12,538 bases of DNA from Zoogloeaceae bacterium. Lineage in GTDB: Bacteria; Pseudomonadota; Gammaproteobacteria; Burkholderiales; Rhodocyclaceae. The translations under genes and the position numbers were made by a program. The notes below the pieces were generated by a model. It was not told the origin of the DNA. It did no database searches and saw nothing but the letters and a program-made list of their open reading frames with translations. This document shows positions 6,870 to 12,538 of this stretch, one piece after another; the stretch's first letter is position 1; every line of letters begins with the position of its first letter. The DNA is taken from assembly GCA_031267345.1 (NCBI GenBank), contig JAIRZG010000196.1, forward strand, positions 1 to 12,538. Direction: 5' to 3'.

Positions 6870-7892
6870 ATGACCAGTTCTCCCCATCTTCGTGACCCCA
6901 ACAGCATTCCCCGCATCATGCGGCTGGTTTGCGTGGCGCTGGCGCCCGGCATTGCGATTTATACCGCGCTGATCGGCCCTGCCGTGCTGGCGCAGATTTG
7001 TCTGGCCAGCGTTGCCGCGCTGTTTTTTGAAGCCGTAATGCTGAAAATACGCGCCCTGCCCGTGCGCCGTTTTCTTGGCGATCATTCCGCGCTGGTGACG
7101 GCCTGGCTGATCGCGCTCACCTTTCCGCCGCTCTCGCCCTGGTGGCTGACCGTAATCGGCGTATTTTTCGCCATTGTCATCACCAAGCATCTTTATGGCG
7201 GCCTGGGGCAGAATCCCTTCAATCCGGCGATGATCGCCTTTGCAGCCTGCATCATCGCTTTTCCCGCCCTGATGTCGCAGTGGCCGGCGCAAGGGTTGTC
7301 CCTGCCTTTCGAGCAACAACTGGAAATCATTTTCGGCTTCGCCCCGCGCATCGACGCGCTGACTGCCGCCACGCCGCTGGACGCCATCAAGACGGCGCTG
7401 AAAACCAACGCCGACACCAACATCCAGGAACTGCTGACGAGCCAGAATCTCTACGGCACTTTCGCCGGGCGCGGCTGGGAATGGGTGACCATGACCTATC
7501 TTTGCGGCGGCGCGTTCCTGCTGGCGATGGGCGTCATCACCTGGCACACGCCGTTTGCCTTCATTGTCAGCATGGCGGTGATTTCCGCGCTCTGCTGGCT
7601 GATCGACCCCGGTCGCTTTTCCGACCCGCTGTTTCACCTCTTTTCCGGCGGCGCGATGCTGGGCGCGTTCTTCATCGCCACCGATCCGGTCTCCGGCTGC
7701 TCGACGCCGCGCGGTCGCCTGATTTTCGGTTGCGGCGCGGGTCTGCTCGCCTACCTGATCCGCGTCTTTGGCGTCTTCCCCGACGGCATCGCCTTTGCCG
7801 TATTGATCATGAACATCTGCGCGCCGCTGATCGACCGCTACACCCAGCCGACCGTCTTCGGTCGCCGCGCGCGCGGGAGCGATGCGCGATGA
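6870..7892 (+). CDS. rsxD: Rnf/Rsx electron transport complex membrane subunit D (flavoprotein)
   Basis: A 340-residue membrane protein with roughly ten hydrophobic segments; it is the likely ion-path subunit and carries a covalently bound FMN. The flavin-attachment threonine is Thr168 in DALTAATPLD, equivalent to E. coli Thr187 in SQATPLD; the residues around it are kept. Other landmarks are DHSALVTAWLIALTFPPLSPWW (71-92), KHLYGGLGQNPFNPAMIAF (106-124), GWEWV, HLFSGGAMLGAFF, ATDPVSGCSTPRGRLIFG and PDGIAFAVLIMNICAPLID near the end. Start ATG 6870 follows the small ORF by 18 bases with only a weak ribosome site. The stop overlaps rsxG by four bases (ATGA), typical of translational coupling. 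Confidence 0.96.
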   Translation: MTSSPHLRDPNSIPRIMRLVCVALAPGIAIYTALIGPAVLAQICLASVAALFFEAVMLKIRALPVRRFLGDHSALVTAWLIALTFPPLSPWWLTVIGVFFAIVITKHLYGGLGQNPFNPAMIAFAACIIAFPALMSQWPAQGLSLPFEQQLEIIFGFAPRIDALTAATPLDAIKTALKTNADTNIQELLTSQNLYGTFAGRGWEWVTMTYLCGGAFLLAMGVITWHTPFAFIVSMAVISALCWLIDPGRFSDPLFHLFSGGAMLGAFFIATDPVSGCSTPRGRLIFGCGAGLLAYLIRVFGVFPDGIAFAVLIMNICAPLIDRYTQPTVFGRRARGSDAR

Positions 7893-8563
7893 ACGCCCCC
7901 GTCCGCCCAAAAACCGCCAGCGCCGCCATGAGCGCCCTGAAAATGGCGGGCGTGTTGCTGGCCTTCACCCTGGTGTTTACCGGTCTGCTGGCGCTGGCGC
8001 AGAAATGGACGCTTCCGGCGATTGAAGCCTCGCTGGCGGCGGAAAAGATGAAATTCATCAACGAAGTCCTGCCCGCGCAGAGCTATCCTTACGACAACGA
8101 CCTGCTCGCCGACACCCTCGTGCTGCCGCCCACGCCCGAACTGGGACTGAACGCCGAAAGCAGCGTCTATCGCGCCCGCAGGAACGGACAGCCGGTCGCG
8201 CTGGTGATCGAAGCCGTCGCGCCGGATGGCTATGCCGACGAAATCCGCCTGATTCTTGGCGTCACGCAGCAGGGTGTGATTACCGGCGTGCGCGTTGTCG
8301 CCCACAAGGAAACGCCGGGACTGGGCGACTACATCGACCTGAAAAAAGACAAGGACAAACAATATCCCTGGATATTGCAATTCGATAGACTCGACTACCC
8401 CGGTGTGCCGGATGAGGAATGGAAAGTGAAAAAGGACAAGGGACGTTTTTACTACCGTGTCGGCGCAACCGTTTCGCCGCGCGCCGTCATCAAGGCCGTA
8501 CACCGCGCGATGCAATTTGTCGTCGCCCATCGGGATGAACTCTTCCGGGAGACCGCGCCATGA
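7889..8563 (+). CDS. rsxG: Rnf/Rsx electron transport complex subunit G (covalent FMN)
   Basis: A 224-residue subunit with one N-terminal membrane anchor (about residues 17-37) and a large periplasmic FMN-binding domain. The FMN is attached by ApbE-type transfer to Thr194 in VGATVSPRAV, matching the GAT(I/V)(S/T)PRAV motif of RnfG. VIEAVAPDGYADEIRLILGV (107-126) and HKETPGLGDYIDL (139-151) are also classic. I begin at ATG 7889, which overlaps the rsxD stop by four bases; the open frame continues upstream only as a shadow of rsxD. Length is close to E. coli RsxG (206). It is followed by rsxE with another four-base ATGA overlap. Confidence 0.96.
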   Translation: MNAPVRPKTASAAMSALKMAGVLLAFTLVFTGLLALAQKWTLPAIEASLAAEKMKFINEVLPAQSYPYDNDLLADTLVLPPTPELGLNAESSVYRARRNGQPVALVIEAVAPDGYADEIRLILGVTQQGVITGVRVVAHKETPGLGDYIDLKKDKDKQYPWILQFDRLDYPGVPDEEWKVKKDKGRFYYRVGATVSPRAVIKAVHRAMQFVVAHRDELFRETAP

Positions 8564-9261
8564 TGAACCACGCAACTTTCCGCGCCATTGCCTGGAACGG
8601 CGTCTGGAAGCAGAACACCAGCTTCGCGCAAATCCTGGGCCTGTGCCCCTTGCTCGCCATTTCCACCAGCATCGTCAATGCCGTGATGCTTTCGCTCGCC
8701 ACCCTGATTGTCATGGCGCTGTCCAATGTCGCCGTGTCCTCGCTCAGGCGGTTGATTCCGCATGAAATCCGCATTCCGGTGTTCATCCTCATCGTTGCCG
8801 CATTGGTCACGATCGTCGATCTGCTGTTCAACGCCTGGTTCCACGAGCTGTACGTGATTTTGGGCATCTTCATCCCGCTGATCACCACCAACTGCATCGT
8901 GCTCGCGCGCGTCGAAGCCTTCGCGGGCAAGCAACCGCCGCTGGAATCCATGTTCGACGGCGTTTTCATGGGGGTCGGCATGCTGTGGTCGCTGGCGCTT
9001 CTGGGCGCGCTGCGCGAACTGATTGGCAATGGCGCCCTGTTTTCCGGCATTGAAATGGTCATTCCCGGCGCAAAGGCATTGCAGGTTTTGCCGGAGGCGT
9101 ATCCGGGTTTTCTCCTGGCCTTGCTGCCCCCTGGCGCATTTATCCTGCTCGGTTGCCTGATTGCCGGAAAAAACTGGCTGGACTTGTCCGTCGCCGGAAG
9201 GCGGAAGACCGGAAACAAGGCGGTCAACGGCTATGCCGCGGAAAAAGCAGCAAGAAATTAG
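8560..9261 (+). CDS. rsxE: Rnf/Rsx electron transport complex membrane subunit E
   Basis: A 233-residue membrane protein related to RsxA, with about six hydrophobic segments and the paired cluster cysteines Cys29 (ILGLCPLLA) and Cys112 (ITTNCIVLAR). FVILGIFIPLITTNC-like and LWSLALLGALRELIGNG segments are typical of RnfE. ATG 8560 overlaps the rsxG stop; a second in-frame ATG at 8563 is possible. The last ~25 residues (GRRKTGNKAVNGYAAEKAARN) are hydrophilic and cytoplasmic. It is the last rsx gene; the large inverted repeat begins one base after its TAG, and nth follows after 278 bases, whereas in E. coli nth comes almost directly after rsxE. Confidence 0.96.
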   Translation: MMNHATFRAIAWNGVWKQNTSFAQILGLCPLLAISTSIVNAVMLSLATLIVMALSNVAVSSLRRLIPHEIRIPVFILIVAALVTIVDLLFNAWFHELYVILGIFIPLITTNCIVLARVEAFAGKQPPLESMFDGVFMGVGMLWSLALLGALRELIGNGALFSGIEMVIPGAKALQVLPEAYPGFLLALLPPGAFILLGCLIAGKNWLDLSVAGRRKTGNKAVNGYAAEKAARN

Positions 9262-9413
9262 CGACAGGCCTTCAGATCAGAAGACAGAGGACAGAAGACA
9301 GAAGACAGAAGGTTTGCGGCGCTACGCGCCGTTTGTAAAACGAACGAAGGCGAAGCCTTCGCTGATCGACTGTCCTCTGTCTTCTGTCCTCTGTCTTCTG
9401 ATCAGGCCTGTCG
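9262..9413. repeat. Large inverted repeat with GACAGAAGACAGAGG-type arms and nested hairpins
   Basis: Left arm 9262-9308 and right arm 9370-9413 are reverse complements over about 44 bases, with one three-base insertion in the left arm (9272-9274 region) and one A/G mismatch. The central 27 bases (9275-9301 against 9377-9403) pair perfectly. The arms are built of GACAG and AAGACAG units. The 61-base loop holds two perfect short hairpins, CGGCGC-TAC-GCGCCG (9317-9331) and CGAAGGC-GAA-GCCTTCG (9345-9361). There is no run of T after it, so it is not a classic intrinsic terminator, but transcribed it would form a very stable stem after rsxE. It has the look of a dispersed, possibly mobile palindromic element; a partial relative lies inside rsxB. 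I see no transposase. Confidence 0.85.
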
Positions 9414-9422
9414 GTCTAACGT

Positions 9423-9456
9423 GTTTTGGAAGGGGTTTCTCTCCCCTCCCCAAAAC
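9423..9456 (+). terminator. Imperfect hairpin GTTTTGG...CCAAAAC between rsxE and nth
   Basis: GTTTTGG (9423-9429) pairs with CCAAAAC (9450-9456), and AGGGG (9431-9435) with CCCCT (9443-9447) inside it, leaving a loop of seven bases. The A-rich start and T-rich sides resemble a bidirectional terminator, but no T run follows on the + strand. Termination is a guess; the hairpin is seen directly. Confidence 0.3.
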
Positions 9457-9464
9457 GGTCGCCT

Positions 9465-9520
9465 GAAACCCCTGCCTTCAGGCAGGGGTCGGCTCCCACC
9501 ACCCTGAAGGGCGGAGTTTC
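9465..9520 (+). promoter_or_regulatory. Two mutually exclusive RNA hairpins just before nth
   Basis: Hairpin A is a perfect nine-base stem: ACCCCTGCC (9468-9476), loop TTCA, GGCAGGGGT (9481-9489). Hairpin B pairs 9465-9482 with 9503-9520, 15 of 18 positions matching, including GAAAC with GTTTC at the base and CCTTCAGG with CCTGAAGG at the top. Both use bases 9468-9482, so only one can form. The element ends 20 bases before the nth ATG. It could be a leader that controls nth, or the end of a small mobile palindromic element (IS200/IS605-type ends contain such hairpins). The pairing is seen; the role is inferred. Confidence 0.45.
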
Positions 9521-9539
9521 AACCAGAGTTGGTTTTACG

Positions 9540-10181
9540 ATGAACGATCAGAAGCGCCACGCGATTTACGAGCGTCTCCAATCCGCCAATCCCGCGCCAA
9601 AGACGGAACTCGACTATCAAACGCCGTTTCAGTTGTTGGTGGCGGTGATGCTTTCCGCGCAGGCGACGGATGTAAGCGTAAACAAGGCCACGCGCCAACT
9701 TTTTCCCGTCGCGCCGACGCCGGAGAGCTTGCTGGCTCTGGGCGAGGCGGGTTTGACGCCTTACATCAAAAGCATCGGGCTGTACCGCGTCAAGGCCAGA
9801 AACCTCATTGCGACCTGCCGTCTGCTGCTAGAGCGCCACGCGGGCGAAACGCCAAAAACGCGCGCGGAACTGGAAGCCTTGCCCGGCGTAGGCCGCAAGA
9901 CCGCCAATGTGGTGCTGAACACCGCCTTCGGACAGCCCACTATCGCCGTCGATACGCACATCTTCCGCGTCGCCAACCGCACGGGTCTGGCCCCCGGCAA
10001 GGACGTGCGCGCCGTGGAAGACCGCCTCACGCAAACCACGCCCCCCGCATACCGCCAGAACGCCCACCACTGGCTGATCCTGCATGGTCGCTATGTCTGC
10101 AAGGCAAGAAAACCGGACTGCGCCGCCTGCGTGATCGCCGATCTCTGCGCCTGGCCGCAAAAAACGGTTGCAGCCCATTGA
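9540..10181 (+). CDS. nth: Endonuclease III (DNA glycosylase/AP lyase)
   Basis: A 213-residue base-excision repair enzyme that removes oxidised pyrimidines and nicks the abasic site. The helix-hairpin-helix is LPGVGRKTANVV with catalytic Lys120; catalytic Asp138 lies in AVDTHIFRV; the [4Fe-4S] cluster ligands are Cys187, 194, 197 and 203 in the C-x6-C-x2-C-x5-C pattern. Residue numbering and the LLSAQATD-like motif (here VMLSAQATDVSVNKAT) match E. coli Nth almost position for position, which fixes the start at ATG 9540. The frame extends upstream into the hairpin region, but that extension is repeat-derived. The ribosome site is weak (GAG about ten bases upstream). The gene keeps the rsxE-nth order of E. 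coli, yet structured repeats now separate the two, so it may be expressed separately. Confidence 0.97.
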   Translation: MNDQKRHAIYERLQSANPAPKTELDYQTPFQLLVAVMLSAQATDVSVNKATRQLFPVAPTPESLLALGEAGLTPYIKSIGLYRVKARNLIATCRLLLERHAGETPKTRAELEALPGVGRKTANVVLNTAFGQPTIAVDTHIFRVANRTGLAPGKDVRAVEDRLTQTTPPAYRQNAHHWLILHGRYVCKARKPDCAACVIADLCAWPQKTVAAH

Positions 10182-10852
10182 AGCGTTTTCCCGCACGCCT
10201 TTGCCCGCTTCCGCCACAAAAACGGACAATCGTTGACGGAACCTTTCCCACAAAAGCCCACAGGCCAACTGGATATTTCCGGGCGAACCTCTCTCTTTGT
10301 GTGTTCGTCCCGAATTGAGCAGATACAGACACATGGGCGCTTCACCGGACTTCGCTTCATTCGGCGCAGCCTGCCGCGCTCATGGACGAAACGGTGAATG
10401 ATGGAGGAGACTACGCCATGAAGCGCAATGTGGCGTGAGGCTTGCCTCTGTGCCGTTCGCCGCATTCCTGCCGAAAATACATCCCAAGTGTCATTGACAA
10501 GGGGATGATTCCCCGCATAGTACATTGACAACGGTAAAAATCATGTCTAGTATCGTCACAAATCGCGTTTGGGATCATATTTGTTGACGTTGTCCACTCG
10601 CCTGTAGCCTGCCGAAGGCGGGGAAGCGTATGATGATTGAGATGGTCGCAGACGCAAACCCGATACGGTTTGCAGCGGTGCTGAAAAACGGGCTTTCCTG
10701 GATTTGGCGCCTTGACGGTTGCTTCACGATGGAAGGTTGGTTATGTGTATGGAGGAAAGCAACTTACCTTGTATGGCATGGAAATGAGTGTATGCGCCCG
10801 GTTTTGGGGTGTGCGCGTGTTTCTGGCAATCGGATAACTTGCGAGGCGAAAG
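10182..10852. other. Long spacer without a convincing gene
   Basis: About 670 bases between nth and the propeller gene. I see: a hairpin CGGGCGAAC (10280-10288) with GTTCGTCCCG (10303-10312), one bulged base and a 14-base loop; a good ribosome site GGAGG (10403-10407) before ATG 10418, which opens only a six-codon frame (10418-10438) itself overlapped ATGA-style by a seven-codon frame from 10398; tandem promoter-like boxes at 10494-10553; and a hairpin CCTGCC-GAA-GGCGGG near 10608-10622. An 81-residue frame at 10630-10875 is rich in Trp and Cys, resembles nothing I know and overlaps the next gene, so I do not call it. The base content drops towards the downstream half. The stretch may hold the remains of a decayed gene. 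Confidence 0.6.
10494..10553 (+). promoter_or_regulatory. Two tandem sigma70-like promoters, one with an internal palindrome
   Basis: The second promoter is the better one: a perfect -35 TTGACA (10525-10530), a 17-base spacer and TAGTAT (10548-10553, 4 of 6 matches). The first has TTGACA (10494-10499), an 18-base spacer and TAGTAC (10518-10523), with the palindrome GGGGA-TGAT-TCCCC (10501-10514) in its spacer. The two units share CATTGACAA and TAGTA and are 31 bases apart, so they look duplicated. They point towards the propeller/PLA2-like genes 300 bases downstream, with no gene in between, so a long leader is implied. Confidence 0.5.
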
Positions 10853-11842
10853 ATGATATTCAATTGGATACCTGAATTATGGCGATTAAAAACCGCTGGT
10901 TTTTCCATTCTTTTGATAATGGTTTGTTGGTCATTGGAGAGCAAGGCAATGGAGTTTGAAGAAACAGTTTTTATAACAGGAATGACAGGAAAACTTAATT
11001 CATTTTCTGTTTCGCCTGATGGTACGCGCATTTTGGTTGGCAGAAAGAAATTTTCCGACGGATTGCAGTTACTCGATTTGAAGAACGGGCAAATCAGCAA
11101 GATCCCCACAGAAGCAGGTCGTACTTGGGGAATGCCTAACTGGTCGCCTGACGGAAAACAGGTAGTTGCTATCTCCACCGCCATTCGCGAGAACAAATAT
11201 CAAGTCGGTGAGCAGGAAATCATTCTCATTGATCCGCGCGATTGGCGATATCATAAACTGGCGGCGACGTCCGGTGTCAATATTTTCCCTTTCTTTTCTG
11301 CAGATGGCAAAACAGTCTATTACTTCAAGGGAAAAAAACGGGAAAATGGGAAAACACTCGCCAGTGACTATGCTCTCTATGCCTACGATCTGGTCGAAAA
11401 TCAGGAAACGCGCCTGACTCCTGATAATATGCATCAGGTCGACAAGGGCTATGATAATGGCGCTGAAATCATGTTTTCGGTACATGGTTTCCTTGGCAAA
11501 CCAGTTTTTGAAGAAGGTCTTTATGTCCTGAATAAGACAACGCTACAGCTTCGTCCTGTTGATGTCGACCAGAGCAATGGCTTTTTTATGATCTACTTCG
11601 GAGATAAGGATGCTGCCGGAAACATTTACTTCAAGGCAGCAAAAAACCGACCCAGCGGCGGTAATTTTCTCTGGTTTGTTTATCGCTGCGATGCGCAAGG
11701 AAATAGCTGCATCATGACGCGCGAGACAACCATTAGAAGCTGGGTTCAGGTTGCTTCCGATACGGGAGAAATCTTCATTGATGATGTTGTAGGGGGTGAA
11801 ATCGTCTTTCGACGTTTAATTGAAAAACCCAAAGTTCAGTAA
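10853..11842 (+). CDS. Exported TolB/PD40-type beta-propeller protein, function unknown
   Basis: A 329-residue protein. ATG 10853 is preceded by GAGG (10843-10846) at a six-base distance. Residues 1-32 look like a signal peptide: basic Arg11 and Lys13, hydrophobic core TAGFSILLIMVCW, and a SKA cleavage site after Ala32. Three PD40/WD40-like blades show as SVSPDGTRILVG (52-63), NWSPDGKQVVAIS (96-108) and FFSADGKTVYYFK (147-159), with weaker ones later (LYAYDL, GLYVLN, GNIYFKAA, GEIFIDD). Such TolB-like propellers usually bind other proteins in the periplasm or at the surface. Its stop is 25 bases before the PLA2-like gene, so the two probably form an operon and may act together. Base content is much more AT-rich than the rsx genes. 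I do not recognise an exact family. Confidence 0.75.
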   Translation: MIFNWIPELWRLKTAGFSILLIMVCWSLESKAMEFEETVFITGMTGKLNSFSVSPDGTRILVGRKKFSDGLQLLDLKNGQISKIPTEAGRTWGMPNWSPDGKQVVAISTAIRENKYQVGEQEIILIDPRDWRYHKLAATSGVNIFPFFSADGKTVYYFKGKKRENGKTLASDYALYAYDLVENQETRLTPDNMHQVDKGYDNGAEIMFSVHGFLGKPVFEEGLYVLNKTTLQLRPVDVDQSNGFFMIYFGDKDAAGNIYFKAAKNRPSGGNFLWFVYRCDAQGNSCIMTRETTIRSWVQVASDTGEIFIDDVVGGEIVFRRLIEKPKVQ

Positions 11843-11867
11843 TCTTTCTGTTTAAAAGGAGCGCATC

Positions 11868-12521
11868 ATGGATTTCATTCTTTTTGTTCCGGGCAGCACA
11901 CTGACGCAGTTCGGTATTGTCGGCACCAATTATTGTGGCCCTGGTTATACTGGTGGTGTACTTGGAGAAAATGGCGATTTCTCTGTACCGGCGACCAGCA
12001 AGGTTGATAATGCATGTCGTAATCATGATTGGTCATACAAAGAAGCCCAGAACGTCAATGATATACTCCAAGCCGACCTGAAGCTGATCGGGGATGTTAC
12101 TGGTCTTTTAACAGGTGAGAATCTGTCGTCTCGTGACGCCACCATCGCTGCCGCAATACTTGCCGCATTTATCGCCAAGACGGTTTTTTATGATGTTCCG
12201 AAAAGTGCTCTTGAAGCCGCCATTAATGCGCTCGAGGGCATAAAAGATGGCGCGCTTGAAATATATGACGCCATGAAAGATGCGTTATTGAAGGCGCTTG
12301 GCATACCTTCTGACGATGCCACGGAATTCGACCCTGATGCTGATGACCTTGTACCTACCGTTATCGACGTTACAGACGAAACGCCCATAGATGAACTTCC
12401 CGAAGATGAACTTCCCGAAGATGAACTTCCCGAAGATGAACTTCCCGAAGATGAACTTCCCGAAGATGAACTTCCCGAAGACGAACTTCCCGAAGACGAA
12501 CTTCCCGAAGACGAACTTCCC
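11868..12521 (+). CDS. Phospholipase A2-like protein with C-terminal (DELPE)n tail, 3' end missing
   Basis: ATG 11868, seven bases after AAGGAG (11855-11860), opens a frame with no stop before the window end; 218 genuine codons are seen before adapter sequence begins. NYCGPG (21-26) resembles the PLA2 calcium loop (xCGxG). VDNACRNHDWSY (46-57) matches the catalytic helix D-x-x-C-x-x-H-D-x-x-Y with His53 and Asp54. ILQADLKLIGDVT (66-78) offers Asp70 as the third catalytic acid, in the spacing seen in the PLA2-like domain of parvovirus VP1. One of the paired cysteines of classical secreted PLA2 is replaced by Ala49 and another by Ser56, again like the viral type. Residues ~88-145 are Ala-rich helix; residues 175 on repeat DELPE. 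No signal peptide is visible. Lipid hydrolysis is likely from motifs but unproven; a toxin or phage-like entry role is inference. Confidence 0.65.
12390..12521 (+). repeat. Tandem 15-base repeat coding for DELPE, 8 full copies plus one partial
   Basis: Units of GA(T/C)GAACTTCCCGAA start at 12390 and repeat every 15 bases, the ninth stopping after 12 bases at 12521. The first six units use GAT and the last three (12480 on) use GAC for Asp; no other base differs. Because 15 is a multiple of three, the repeat stays in frame and encodes an acidic, proline-spaced tail. The near identity suggests recent slippage expansion. The true copy number is unknown since the contig breaks here. Confidence 0.95.
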
Positions 12522-12538
12522 AGATCGGAAGAGCACAC
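12522..12538. other. Illumina TruSeq adapter sequence at the contig end (artefact)
   Basis: The final 17 bases are AGATCGGAAGAGCACAC, identical to the start of the standard Illumina TruSeq read adapter. They interrupt the 15-base repeat in mid-unit. They are not genomic, and the residues RSEEH they would add to the last protein are false. Confidence 0.97.

Noticed and set aside
6859..6873. Five-codon frame (MDFR stop) overlapping the rsxD start
   Set aside because: An ATG at 6859 whose stop overlaps ATG 6870 could couple translation, but such a tiny frame is expected by chance and has no ribosome site of its own.
7630..7720. Apparent loss of an SGAT flavin motif in RsxD (here SGGA)
   Set aside because: The covalent flavin of RsxD is attached at the ATPLD threonine, which is present as Thr168; the SGGA stretch is not the attachment site, so nothing is missing.
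6846..7910. Long minus-strand open frame (354 residues) opposite rsxD
   Set aside because: Same reason: composition of an antisense shadow, fully covered by rsxD, whose flavin site and membrane segments are clear.
9262..9540. CRISPR array in the repeats between rsxE and nth
   Set aside because: The repeats are an inverted pair and hairpins, not direct repeats with regular spacers, and there are no cas genes.
10630..10875. Plus-strand frame of 81 residues before the propeller gene
   Set aside because: Unusually rich in Trp and Cys, no recognisable domain, and it runs 23 bases into the propeller gene, which has a better ribosome site and a signal peptide.
12188..12538. Minus-strand Ser/Gly-repeat and GKF(V/I)F-repeat frames at the right end
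   Set aside because: Both are read from the opposite strand of the 15-base repeat, which is open in several frames only because its unit is a multiple of three, and their first residues come from the adapter.

Overview
The window looks like one end of a contig from a GC-rich Gram-negative bacterium of the Pseudomonadota. The evidence is a membrane-linked class 2 dihydroorotate dehydrogenase, YbgI-type and Nth proteins very close to the Escherichia coli ones as I recall them, and an rsx (rnf) operon in the E. coli order A-B-C-D-G-E followed by nth. I lean towards a betaproteobacterium because of the DUF4153 neighbour and the GACAGAAGACAGAGG-type repeats, but this is a guess from gene content, not a proof.

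Layout, all real genes on the + strand: (1) 1-573, the C-terminal three quarters of a Nif3/YbgI dinuclear metal protein. (2) 574-792, a gap with four 11-base direct repeats that look like a response-regulator site. (3) 793-2694, a DUF4153 membrane protein. (4) 2923-9261, a dense run of pyrD, rsxA, rsxB, rsxC, an unrecognised 54-residue ORF, rsxD, rsxG and rsxE, with short gaps or 4-7 base overlaps. The rsx genes encode the membrane Rnf/Rsx complex, which moves electrons between NADH and ferredoxin-type carriers through Fe-S clusters and covalent flavins. The key cysteines and flavin-attachment threonines are all visible. (5) 9262-9539, a structured spacer with a large inverted repeat of GACAGAAGACAGAGG-type arms and then two mutually exclusive hairpins just before nth. 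(6) 9540-10181, nth, endonuclease III. (7) 10182-10852, a long spacer without a convincing gene, with tandem sigma70-like promoters. (8) 10853-12521, a more AT-rich two-gene unit: an exported beta-propeller protein and a protein with a phospholipase A2-like catalytic core and a (DELPE)n acidic tail, cut by the window end.

The last 17 bases match the Illumina TruSeq adapter, so the contig end is an artefact and the true end of the last gene is unknown.

The most interesting parts are the PLA2-like/propeller pair, which has the look of recently acquired or accessory DNA; the hidden 54-residue ORF inside the rsx operon; and the repeat family that appears both as a large hairpin after rsxE and as a fragment built into the coding end of rsxB.
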